64,000 nucleotides of DNA from Raphanus sativus. Taxonomy: Eukaryota; Streptophyta; Magnoliopsida; Brassicales; Brassicaceae. The notes below the pieces were generated by a model. The model ran no database searches, had not been told where the DNA came from, and worked only from the letters and a program-made list of their open reading frames with translations. Shown here piece after piece: positions 27,814-39,051 of this stretch; position 1 is the stretch's first letter, and each line of letters opens with the position of its first letter. Location of the stretch: NCBI RefSeq assembly GCF_000801105.2, contig NC_079515.1, forward strand, positions 25,195,407-25,259,406, in the 5' to 3' direction. Position numbers and translations under genes: made by a program.

Positions 27814-29467
27814 ATGAGTAAGAGCTTCAGAGGGTTCCCACATCCAGATCCTGATTGATGACGTGGTGGTCGTGCAGGGTGGATGAGATGGGATGTGGCG
27901 CAGTGGATCAGCTCTCGTGTGGTGGGGGTATTATAGGTAATATAAAATCTGGCGGCTGAGAGAGCACCGTGAACGTGAACAACACAAAGAGAGGACAGCA
28001 AAGCAGCTTTACTTGGCAATATCTCATAAAACAATTTCTTAATCCAATCCATACGCGGCGCCACAACGTTTCTTTATCATAATTCTATGATTTTGTTATC
28101 GTTCAGGTCCAAAACTCAAGTGATCTTGACATGGTATCGAATGTGACACTTTAGATCATTCTTCACGGGAAATAAAAGTTATAATAAATCATAACAATCA
28201 TTCGTTTCGATAATTTAGAAAAACTGTAACAGTCTTAATCAAGTGGTAGTGAGATGAATAGTTAAGTTAAACAGTTGGGGACATGGGGTTTAACTCAAGG
28301 GATCAAGTGTCCGGAGTCCCTCACGCATGCAGTTTTGCACACTTGGAATAGAACCCGGAACTATTACAGATTACGTCTTTAGTCCTAAATCCATCACTGT
28401 TGTGAATTTGTGACACCACATGCACACGGTGGAGACATATATGTATACTTAACATTTGCTTAATATAGTAAAATGTCTTAGTAACTTCGTGAGTTCATAC
28501 GAACTGACCATCTCCAGCTAGTATATCAGTGACGGTAGTAATGATTTTACGTGTAGTAGTGTACCAGTACACATTTTTATGTTATTTTAGACATGTGTAT
28601 TTGAAGAGATATGTTATAGACACATGCGAAAATATATGCAACACATGTCCTTCCTCTATGATGATTGTTGTAGCTCAAATGATCTCGCATGGAAAACTAA
28701 GATCACCCACAAGGATTTTGCTAGTATACTAGGAATAAAAATAACATAAAAAGAAGACATCAAATATATGGTTTGTATAACAATTGTTTCTGTGAAGCCC
28801 TTTCTCAAAAAAAAAAAAAACAATTGTCATGTAGTCAATTATCAAAACGTACGTTTTTCCAAGCTTCAATTTCTCTCCACAATGACTCCAACCTCTTATC
28901 ACCTCTACCACAACGTAGTGATCACTGTAATTGGTGATCTCCAAATCTGCTACGATTTTTTTTTGTTAGCTAGCAACCAAACTAATAACAAGAATATGCT
29001 GTTTCAGAAGAAAAGAAACAAGAATATGCACTGAACGAAATCGATAAAGGCATTTCTGTGGTGACCCGCGACCCCTATAATGTTTCAAACGGTTTAGATA
29101 GAAAAACAGTATAAACGAAAACAACAATTATGTCGTACTATTTCTAAAAAAACAATTATGTCGTACTTAAGCAGAAAAAATATGCCCCTTATATTATATG
29201 TGGGAGTTGTTGTTAAATAGTACCCCCTCTAATTTCCTTGTAATTTTACAACGAAGTTAAATTCCTCTAAAAGTCATTGTAAGTTTTTTTTTGTTTGAAA
29301 AAGGGCTTAAAAGTCATTGTAAGTTACGCATAGATTTATGAGGAGAATATTTTTGTAACTTTTCGTTGTTATAAACATGTTTTTTTTGTAGTGAAATAAT
29401 ATGCATATTTTTTTCTATTTCTAACATTTTATAATTATCTATGCAAAATTAAATTTATATAATTAGA

Positions 29468-29799
29468 GGTCGGAGAGGGGTAACCACGGAGTAGTGGACT
29501 AGTGGTCTTAAGGCAGTTCCAACGCCGATAAAAATTGGGGTTCGAATATCTTATATGGTCACGGAATGTTTTATACCCTCTCCAAGTTTAAATTTAAGCA
29601 CGGTGTTGGTGTTGAGCCCTTGAGTAATGGGTATTATTGATGGCTGGTCCGGACAAGGGGTAATTATGGACCTAAGAATTACGGAAAGCTACGGAAGTGA
29701 CTACGGGTCTATGAGTTGCGGAAAGCTACGGAAGTGTCTACGTATCTACAGGTGCGGAACATCTCTGTTAAAAAAAAAAAAAAAGGTCGGAGAGGGGTA
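29468..29799 (+). mobile_element. tRNA-derived SINE with 15-bp target duplication
   Basis: Identical direct repeats GGTCGGAGAGGGGTA (29468-29482 and 29785-29799) flank a 302-base body. The body opens with a tRNA-like head: an A-box-like AGTGGACTAGTGGTC, then GGGGTTCGAATAT as B box. It ends in a run of about 14 A. This is a complete SINE with internal RNA polymerase III promoter. The 3' part contains the near repeat ACGGAAAGCTACGGAAGTG twice (29680-29750). The family is probably one of the Brassica BoS SINEs (inference). Confidence 0.85.
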
Positions 29800-30215
29800 G
29801 TGTCGTAGTCCAGCACGTATGTTCTTCTTTGGATCATGCAACATAATTCAGCCGACGCGCTAAAGAAAAGAAAACGAACGATTATTTATGTACTAGCATT
29901 TGCGAAACTTAACATTGTCATTACCTTAATGTTCATTCGTGGGGTCAATTCGTGTCGCGTTCCATCAACACTACACTTTAGTTTTTGATATATATGAATT
30001 CAGCAGACTGGCCGACATCATCGTCTTGTATGTAGTCTGACAACATCTTATTAGGGTTCCTTCACTTGCGAATGATTTTCCGCATACGACAATATTAATT
30101 GGAAAGACTATGATTCACAAAAAGTTTATGTTATCGTAAGAAAGCTTCGAAGAGGAAAAAGGGTTAGAGAATCACTCTCCCTTCTCTCTCTGCAAAAAAA
30201 GAAAGGTTAGTCCTA
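29800..30215. other. Intergenic sequence
   Basis: No gene or repeat recognised between the SINE and the Harbinger-like element. Confidence 0.45.
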
Positions 30216-30619
30216 TTAGAGCAATCTCATCAGTGGGACAAAAATTAAGTTCTTAGGATATTTTATTAGTTTTTTTAAGATAAGGATAAAGTTTAAGGAT
30301 TTTTTAATTTTTTCAGATTATTGGTAAGACTTGTTATGTATCTTAGTAAATTAAATATTTATTTAAATGTGTAATGAGATATAAATGAAAACTTGTAAAT
30401 AAAATATATAAAATAGAAGTTTAACATTAATATTGAAAACATAAATAAGAGTAAATTACAAAGTAAAAAAAAATTACAAATTAAAAAAAAAAAGGAAACA
30501 AAGCCATTACCTCCCCTTAGCCTCAGAACAAGATGCAGAGTCGAGATTGATTATCCAAGATGTAGAGTCAAGCCCTCTTATGGATAAGCATCTCAGGACG
30601 AAGCAAACCAAGACCAACC

Positions 30620-31200
30620 CTTGAAGTAGTTATTGTCAACTTCTGCAAGTAAGTTCCTCTCTGATCTCACATGCTCAACCTTGAACAAGAAATGAGGTCA
30701 CATAAAAATGGAGCTCACACACATAAAGTTAGCAGTATTAGGTAGGGAAGTCACAATCACCTGGCCTCTGCGAAGCATCTCAGCCTTCTTGAGCTTTTTC
30801 ATTGCATAAACTTGACCTGTAGTCTTTTCTCTACAAACTCTAACAAACAAACATAATGCACGTTTCCAAGAAGGCGGAAGGGAGTGAAGAAAATATAGAT
30901 GCATTTACAATTACCTCCCCAAAAGCACCTTTACCAATCATGGTAAGCAAATCGAAATCAGCAACGCCTAGCTTATGGCGTTGAAGGCGTATGTACACTA
31001 TCTCCTTCTTCTCCAGAAACTTGAGAAGATTGTTTTGATCTTCTTCAGAAACATCAGCATCTGCCAGCTTCTGCTCTAGCAAGCTTTGCCTGTTTAAATA
31101 TCAAAGAGCCATTACTACCACCACAACCACCTGAGCCACCGTTATATTTGGATCCTCCACGCATCTGACGCTTCTGAAACCAACTCTTTGTAGAATCCAT
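30620..31200 (-). pseudogene. NDR (AGC-type) protein kinase fragment
   Basis: Exon pieces on the minus strand read SLLEQKLADADVSEEDQNNL, LLKFLEKKEIVY, LGVADFDLLTMIGKGAFGE, then after an intron REKTTGQVYAMKKLKKAEML (VAIK-type lysine) and, after another, VEHVRSERNLLAEVDNN before running into a stop. This is the N-terminal regulatory stretch and start of the kinase domain of plant NDR/LATS-related kinases. The rest of the kinase (HRD, DFG) is absent. An upstream exon-like frame starting MDSTKSWFQKRQMRGG at 31200 joins out of frame. Capture with introns implies DNA-level copying by the surrounding element. Confidence 0.8.
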
Positions 31201-31762
31201 ATCTTAATACTCTTTTTACCACAAAAATTATACAATCATTCAACGGGTAATTATCATCATCAACATCATCATGGGATTGAAAAATAACGTTTCAACTAAT
31301 CCTTGTGCATAAACCAATGATTTTGGAAATCAACAAAAACATCACCTAAAGAAACTAAAAACGGGAGGAGATTTCGATAACATCAACATCGATTGTCATA
31401 TTTTAAAAACCCACAAGAAATTAAACAAAAAAAACAAAACAGAATCAATTGACAGATAAGTGATTGCTTTGATCAATTGACAGAAATTGCTTTGATCAAT
31501 TGACAGAATTAATTGACAGATTCAGATATAATCAGAGGAAGAGAAGCTTACGTTCTGAGAAGACGCCATAGGAGGACTGGGGAAGCTAGATGATGGGTCG
31601 AAGAAGAGAGTGGAAGAAGCAAGCTTTGGAGGAATTCATGGAGAGGATGAGCAGAGCCAAGGAGAGATCGTCGAGGAGAGAGGCAGAGTTGATTTCTGGA
31701 GAGAGAGAAAGAGACGTGAATGGGCAACACGTGTCCTTAAGGACGTCTAAGAAAACTTCTAA

Positions 31763-31984
31763 GAGCATATGCATCGGTTCGTCCTACACTCCGTCCTTAT
31801 GTCATTCGGGCGTGGGTCCCATGTTAAAAGTTCTACACTTTTTTCATTTGTCCTGGAATAAGAAACGTCCTATATTTTCTCTCTCTCTCCCTCTCTCTTT
31901 CTCTCTCTCTCGCTTGACAGAAAAAAAAAAAAAGAAAAAAAATAAATTTAAGGACTTTTAAAAGTCCTGTCGATGCAGATGCCC
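31763..31984. mobile_element. Possible nested MITE
   Basis: Inverted ends GAGCATATGCATCGG and GGGCATCTGCATCG (minus) enclose about 220 bases with a CT microsatellite and an A-rich run. Target duplication is not clean (TAA left, TTA right). Confidence 0.4.
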
Positions 31985-32084
31985 TTAGCTAAGGACGTCC
32001 TTCAGCTAATTACACATTTTGATTTATTCTTGGTCCTATTATTACTAAGAACTTTGTTAAGAAGTCCCGATAATGATGGTCTTA

Positions 32085-33803
32085 GTTATAGTAATTTGAT
32101 GGTTACATGGTTTACGATTAAATATGATACAAAAATTATATGTAATATTGATTTACCTTTTCGTAATTTTTTGTAGAATAAGACAATGATTTATACATTA
32201 TCATTAAAATAAACTTATTCAAATATGACATTAAATAATATAATAATAAAAATTTAAAAATATTTTACAAATTTTGAAATATTATTTATTTATGTCTTTG
32301 TAGTTGTACAATTTTTATTACTAGTAAATATTTTCAATATTTTCTACAATTTTATAAAAATATAAATTTAAAATCGTAATATCATTATTTCCTTTATATA
32401 TCTATAAATTTAAAAAATACTATTTAGTTTTACTTTTTGATGATTGTACAGTTCTATATCAATTTTTTATACAAGTTGACTTAATATAATTTAACCAAAA
32501 ATAAATATAAAAATCTATCTTATATATAATTTTTAATATATACATATTTATTCTTAAATATAATTTAAAACGGCTAAATTTCTTAATATACCTTAAGTCG
32601 ACTACCGTTTTTCAAAAACTTACCCAATTAAAAATATCATAACATTTGAATTCAGTGTTTAGTCATTATTGTAAAGGATTAGTATTTAGGGTATACGTTT
32701 AGATTAATAAACTTCTATCAATAATTTATGAGTTTTTTCTTTGAAAAATGATATTTGAGAGTCCGTTTAATTTTATATCACCAAATTTTAAGTAGTTATG
32801 AAAATTATTATATTTTAAAAATAAATTTAAAAATTGCCACAAAATTCATAGTAAAATTGAAATTTCCTTTATTAAATAAATAAAATTTATTTTATCTTAA
32901 TTTTATTTTTAATTAAATCAGATTTATTAATATTGAAATAGTTGTAAGAAAATTTAAAAACTAAAATATTAACAAAATTTCATTTTTAATGTAATCTAAA
33001 TTTTGAAAATTTGTATTGTTGCACAATTACAAATAGATATGGGCTTTTAGCTTTTTTCTTTCCTCAGTAGCAATGGCTTAAACCTTATTTTTGTCAATGG
33101 GCTTTAACACTTCAAAATCTTCAATAAATATCAAATATTTTGGCCCAAGAGTCGAGACCTCAAGTAATAGCAAAACCCAAAAATATAATGATGGTTTGGC
33201 AAAATGGCCCGAACAAGTGAAATTATAAAAACTGAAGTTTTTATTACACTCATATTCTCATTACCATATACATCCTTTAGTTACCTCTGTCATTTATTAC
33301 ACTAGTAATAGTAATTCTATTCATCCAAATCAAATTTTAACCAAAAACTGACTTCACTACTAAAGTTTCAAAATGTATTATTTTTTGTAAGTCAAAAGTT
33401 AATTTGTTCAAATTAGTGGTCAGATTTTACTTCGGAAAAAAAATGATTTTAATATAATTTTCTTGATTAATAATTGAAGCGCTCCCTTTAAATTAGGACA
33501 CAACCTCCTCCTCCTTCCTTCGCCGCTTTGTGTCTCTGTCTCCTCCTCGATTCATTTCTCGTAAGTTTCTTCGGATTTGTAAAACCTAATTTTGTAAGCA
33601 GATTGCAAAATCGCCGTATTTAGTTAGGATCTTGGAAACCCTAATAAGTTATAGAATCGTTTGCGTTAAGTTGATTCTCTGTGACGCAGAAACCCTAATT
33701 TCGTCGCTGCAACATTCCCGTTTCGTTTTCTTAAAGATTTTCACCTTTACTTTTGTTTATACACAGGTGTAAGTTAGCAAAGTTCGTAGCTTTCTCTTCC
33801 TCA
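32085..33803. other. AT-rich intergenic region and eIF6 promoter
   Basis: 32085-33480 is very AT-rich with no recognised gene. From about 33490 the pyrimidine-rich 5' UTR of eIF6 begins (CCTCCTCCTCCTTCC), probably interrupted by an intron before the start codon. Confidence 0.5.
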
Positions 33804-35386
33804 ATGGCCACTCGTAAGTTTTGCTACAAAGTCCTGCTTCTACTAATTGTGTGTGTTTTACTGGCTTTAATTGGGGGTAGTAAAATATTGGCAGGTCTTC
33901 AGTTTGAGAACAACTGTGAAGTTGGTGTCTTTTCAAAACTCACCAACGCCTATTGCTTAGTCGCTATTGGAGGCTCTGAGAACTTCTACAGGTATCTCTT
34001 CCTTCCTTTACTTCCACACCTACCTCTTCTTCTGTAGCTCTCTACATGCCAGTTTTTTAAAAATTATTTTATGTTTGAAACAGTGCTTTTGAGTCGGAGT
34101 TAGCTGATGTTATCCCTATCGTTAAGACCTCTATTGGTGGAACACGAATCATTGGTCGTCTCTGTGCTGGTTAGCTTCCTCTCTTCACCTTTACTTTTTT
34201 CTAATCTTCTTGATGTTTTTTTTTTTCCTCTTACTTGGGTGTATGTATATAGGAAACAAGAATGGCCTTCTTGTGCCTCATACAACTACTGACCAAGGTA
34301 TATCTCGTTGACACCACTCCCTTTCTTAGCACAATTTAGAACTGCCCTTTATATTCCTGATAAAACAATGACCATGTTAACATATATTGAGAGATTTTTT
34401 TCTGAATTGTCTTTTATGCAACTTGGCTGAAACATTTGCTTTCTCTTCCCTGTTTAAGTTGATGAGTTGCTTGTTATGTCTAAAATTTTCTTTTGGTGAA
34501 GAGTTTATTGTCTTAGGAATCTGGAACGTTGTATTATATGCAAGTCTTTTGTTCTGTTGAGAAATGTTATATTGGTTTCAGCAGTCTTGTTAGTATGGTT
34601 GCATCGACTGAATTTTTACTTATGTTTATTTTTTCTCCCTTCTGACAGAGCTTCAGCACTTGAGGAACAGTCTACCTGATTCAGTTGTTGTCCAGAGAAT
34701 CGAGGAACGTCTGTCTGCTCTTGGAAACTGCATTGCCTGCAATGACCATGTTGCTCTTGCTCACACCGATCTTGACAAGGTAAGAGATTTATGTCCTAGC
34801 TGAACTGAATTACTCTTGTGAATCTGCTTGGCAATACATATCTGCTGTATGGCATATCAATGGAGTTGTTGTAGTACTTATGCCAGTTAGTTTTGAGACC
34901 TGGTTCTTGTGTTGGTTTTGACAGGAAACTGAGGAGATAATAGCAGATGTTCTCGGTGTTGAAGTTTTCCGTCAGACAATTGCAGGCAACATTCTTGTGG
35001 GCAGTTACTGTGCCTTGTCCAACAGAGGTGGAATTGTAAGAGAACATCCCTTTTGAACACCAATGGACTGGTTTAGCATTCGTAACTCAACTCTGTATTT
35101 GACAAATTGCTTGTCTTTTTTAAAATAGGTCCATCCTCACACCTCAGTGGAAGACTTGGACGAACTATCAACACTTCTTCAAGTCCCTCTAGTTGCAGGA
35201 ACCGTGAACCGTGGTAGTGAAGTCATAGGCGCTGGTATGACGGTTAATGACTGGACTGCTTTCTGCGGGTCAGACACAACCGCAACAGAGCTCTCTGTTA
35301 TTGACAGCATCTTCAAGCTAAGGGAAGCCCAGCCCAGCTCCATTGTCGACGAGATGAGGAAGTCTCTGATCGATACCTACGTTTAA
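33804..35386 (+). CDS. EIF6A: Eukaryotic translation initiation factor 6 (eIF6)
   Basis: Seven exons: 33804-33813, 33895-33991, 34084-34169, 34253-34297, 34649-34779, 34925-35035, 35129-35386. They join to a 245-residue protein starting [20 protein letters not shown] and ending KSLIDTYV. Length and sequence fit eIF6 closely ([46 protein letters not shown], [51 protein letters not shown]). eIF6 binds the 60S ribosomal subunit, is needed for its maturation and blocks premature joining to 40S. The syntenic Arabidopsis gene At3g55620 (eIF6A, EMB1624) is essential for embryo development. The first exon is only ten bases, so the ATG is fixed by splicing to the LQFENN exon. Confidence 0.95.
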
Positions 35387-35727
35387 ATTTTGCTTTGTTT
35401 GGATGACATTACACAAGAACATCATCCAACGAATGTCGCAATGCCATAAAATTTTCATCTTTTTGTGGTCTCCTGAATGAAACATCTCTTTATGTTTTGT
35501 TGAATCTTATCCATGAAAAAGAAAAATCAAACAATCTTTTAATTTGGGGGTCCACATTTGGTTCATATTTTTAGTGGAGATGAAATCATTGAGTAATGGA
35601 TAACGGTTTTGTTCGGTATATATATAAAAAAAGCTAACAACTTTATCGCTCAAGATTGAATTGAAAGTTAGAGACCTTTCATTACCAATCTCAATAAGAT
35701 CCCAATTCTCTTTCTGGATTCGTTCCA
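35387..35727. other. Short spacer between eIF6 and FPGS genes
   Basis: eIF6 3' UTR and the promoter/5' UTR of the next gene in 340 bases; a possible TATA (TATATATAAAA) lies at about 35618. Both genes are on the plus strand. Confidence 0.55.
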
Positions 35728-38359
35728 ATGGCAAGTGGTAAGTTTCTGTAATAAGATTTTGGTTTCCTTATGTTACATGTTCATCTGTGTTCTGTTTTGC
35801 TGAAGAAGAAGAAGCTGAAGGTGAATTGTCAGCTCGTTACCAGAAGGCATTAGATGCATTGTCGTCTCTAATCACAAAACGTAGCCTCTTTGTTAATAAC
35901 AACCAGTCTCACCGGTTTCACCTCCTCTTCCATTATCTCAAGGTTTCCTAAAAAATCACTTCACTTTCAATGTGCTTATGAACTTCTTTTCAACGGTGTG
36001 ATGATTCTCTTAGGTTCTTGAGCTTGAAGAAGTAGTCTCGGAGTTAAAAATCATTCATGTGGCTGGAACTAAAGGAAAGGTAAAAAGACTCATCAGTTCC
36101 TTGAGATTATATAATACAATAAAGGTTTTTAACTGTTGTGTATTTGTTTGAAGGGATCAACATGCACGTTTTCAGAATCTATTCTTCGTGGCTACGGCCT
36201 TAGAACTGGTCTATTCACATCTCCTCACTTGATCGATGTCCGAGAGAGGTTCCGTCTGAACGGGTGAGTTTCTGAAAACATGCATACATACACATCATCA
36301 TGCTAAGTGAAAAAATGTTCAAAACACACACAATATGCTTTGCCATTCAGCATTGAGATAAGCCAGGAGAAGTTTGTGGACTACTTCTGGTGTTGTTTCC
36401 ACAAACTCAAGGTGGTGCTTTTTAGAACACACAACATTTCATATATATATATATAGAGAGAGAGAGGCTTTTAATATGTGTGTTTCTCTCTAAAAGCGCA
36501 GGAGAAAACCAGCAATGAGATTCCAATGCCTACTTACTTCTGCTTCCTTGCGTTGTTAGCTTTCAAGATTTTTGCAACAGAACAGGTTCTCTTCTGACAA
36601 AATCTCTCTTTTCTAACACATGTAGTTTAGTCGTATAATTTTTTTATTTGATGTTACACGCATGCAGGTGGATGTTGTGATACTAGAGGTTGGTTTAGGT
36701 GGGAGATACGATGCGACTAATGTGGTAGGAGACAAAGCATATTAAGATTCTATTCGATTATGTTTTTTCATCTCTAACAAAGCATATGTTAATGTATATA
36801 GATTCAGAAGCCTGTTGTTTGTGGTGTTACTTCTCTTGGTTATGATCATATGGAGATTCTTGGTTAGTCTCTTTTTTCACGCCATTGCTCTGGATCCAAT
36901 GCGTTTATTTTTTTCTTTCTAATCACTCGGATTTATTTAGGACACACGCTTGCTGAAATCGCTGCAGAGAAAGCTGGTATCTTCAAGGTAATAAAATAAC
37001 AAGGAAGCTTCTGCGTTAGTTTCAGTTTCATTCTTTAATGATCTTTTTTTTTGTTTGTGTTGCAGAGTGGAGTTCCTGCTTTTACAGTGCCGCAACCTGA
37101 TGAAGCAATGCGTATACTTGATGAGAAGGCTTCAAAACTAGATGTAATGGGCTGGTTATATACAAAAACAATAGATGATATATAGATAAGGTTAATAATT
37201 TTAGTACTTGTTTCAGGTGAAACTTCAAGTGGTGGAACCACTGGACTCTAGTCAAAGACTAGGGCTACAAGGAGAACACCAATATCTAAACGCTAGTCTC
37301 GCGGTTGCGTTGTGCTCTACATTTCTTCAGAAGATTGGTATTATTGAGGACAAGAATGATACAGTAAGTTATGAAACAATGAATTAAATAAACATTTCTC
37401 TGTTGATTCTTTTTTATCAGTAGTATTACTTGGTTGAAATACAGAATGATGGTTTACCTGAAAGAGTCATCTCTGGATTATCAAATGCTTATTTGATGGG
37501 ACGAGCTATGATCGTGCCCGACTCAGAACTACCTGAAGAGATTGTGTTTTACCTTGATGGAGCTCACAGTCCTGAAAGCATGGAAGCTTGCGCTACTTGG
37601 TTTTCACAACAGGTCAAAGAAAGAAACCAGAAAATATCAGAGCAGGTATAAAGTTTTGTCTTAAATCTCAAAAAAAAAAAAAAACTTGTGAAAGTTTTAT
37701 CTAATAATGTTGGTGTTACAATATATGCAGATACTCTTGTTCAATTGTATGACTGTTCGTGATCCGAGTTTGCTTCTTCCGAGATTAAGGACTAAATGCA
37801 TTGATCAAGGTTTGTTTTATGTTATGAGATTAGGCTATCACAAGAAACCCTCTCTAATAAGATGTTTGTTTTATTCAAATGATCTTTGTAGGTGTTGAAT
37901 TCAAGAATGCAGTTTTTGTGCCAAACATGTCTGTATACAACCAAGTGGGGGGATCTTGGTCAAAGTTTGAGCAACGTGTTGATGATTCAACGACGTGGCA
38001 GTTGGGTCTGAAGAGTATTTGGGACAATATAGCACGCGGTGAAGCAAAAACTAAGTCAAGGAGTGACTCCAAAGAAGAAGAGAAAAGTTTGGTGTTTTCT
38101 TCACTTCCTTTGGCCGTTGACTGGCTGAGGGACAGTGCTCGCCGGAAAAGTAAACAAGTTCGTTTTCAGGTACACAAAAATAAATGTAGTTTTTTTTCAA
38201 GGTAAACATGTTACTTATGATGCATTTTTTTTTCTTCTTGGTCTAATTTGGGTTTTTTTTTTCTCGTGTATTTTTGGGTGTGTGGCTTAGGTGTTGGTGA
38301 CTGGTTCATTACATTTGGTGGGTGATCTCTTGAGATTAGTTAAGAAACGAAATGTGTAA
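35728..38359 (+). CDS. FPGS3: Folylpolyglutamate synthetase, cytosolic FPGS3-like
   Basis: About 14 exons give roughly 490 residues from [20 protein letters not shown] to [20 protein letters not shown]. The first exon holds only ten bases (35728-35737). Mur-ligase/FPGS signatures are present: the ATP loop [79 protein letters not shown] and [19 protein letters not shown]. The enzyme adds glutamates to tetrahydrofolates, retaining them in cells and suiting them to folate enzymes. No transit peptide precedes the domain, fitting the cytosolic isoform FPGS3/DFD (At3g55630) rather than the plastid or mitochondrial ones. All junctions seem usable; no stop was found. Confidence 0.92.
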
Positions 38360-39051
38360 ACCTTTTTTTTCTTTCTAATTTGATGATTTGTACCCTGAAG
38401 AAGACCATAGATTCTATGTTTAGAGGGAAAACTCATAAATACACATTGAGCAAAATCAAAAAGAAAAAAAACACACAAAGCATGTCTCTGTTTGTTAGAA
38501 GAAAGATATCTGGACATGTTTTCTATAAACAAAAAATAAACACGTGGTAGACTAGTAGTAGGAGGTCACAGACACAACAAATATCTTCTTACAAATGACC
38601 ACGTTTTCAAATTCGTACCACCGACCGGCCAACCTGTCAAAGAGAGTTGATGTAATAACAACTGTAAATCATTGCAAATTCCGACAAAAGGAGGAGAAGG
38701 TAAAAAAGTAAAAAAAAAACATTCCCATTAAAGAAAGAGGTTAACGATCACGTGGCGGCAAACCGCTCGTTGAAACGAAAACGCTGTCGTTTAAAAGCGT
38801 TGCCGTGTAGGGAGGGTGTGTGGCGTTGAAAACAAGCGTACAAGCTGGGTAAAGGAACCGAATTATAAGAAAAGAGGCACACATAAAGAAGTGATTACAG
38901 ACACCAAACTTGCAAGCAAACACACCATTTCAAGCATCTTTCGGACAGATTCTTCTTCTTCATCATCAAAGTTTGAATCTTTCTGCGTCTGTCGAAGTTG
39001 GGTACCCTCCGGGCGGCGAGATTGAGAAATTTCGATCGGCGAAAAAGAAAG
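38360..39051. other. Intergenic region and 5' UTR of the mitochondrial carrier gene
   Basis: FPGS 3' UTR, then promoter sequence with ACACGTGG near 38541 and CACGTGGC near 38752 (G-box/ABRE type). TTC-rich 5' UTR precedes the ATG at 39052. Confidence 0.5.

Larger units (their letters stand above)
26491..29467. other. P5CS2 5' flank and long intergenic region
   Basis: It begins with P5CS2 5' UTR and promoter. Then come imperfect tandem copies of a 180-base unit (26843-27190), a G-box at 27808-27813 in a GC-richer island (27776-28060), a possible decayed tRNA-derived repeat (28220-28400), and AT-rich sequence to 29467. No intact gene was recognised; short open frames here have no protein-like features. 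Confidence 0.5.
30219..32081. mobile_element. PIF/Harbinger-like non-autonomous element carrying a host gene fragment
   Basis: The left end GAGCAATCTCATCAGTGGGAC (30219) and the right end, as reverse complement GACCATCATTATCGGGACTTC (from 32081), are imperfect inverted repeats. Both are flanked by TTA (30216-30218 and 32082-32084), the usual Harbinger target duplication. The 1863-base interior lacks a transposase and holds a broken NDR-kinase fragment plus a second inverted pair (GAGCATATGCATCGG at 31763 against CGATGCAGATGCCC near 31984) that may be a nested MITE. Confidence 0.65.

Noticed and set aside
28220..28400. Second tRNA-derived SINE
   Set aside because: AAGTGGTAGTGAGAT and GGGGTTTAACTC faintly resemble A and B boxes, but there is no poly-A tail or target duplication.
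31739..31998. 9-bp duplication AAGGACGTC around the nested MITE as a Mutator signature
   Set aside because: The inverted ends do not abut the duplications, so the match is probably chance.
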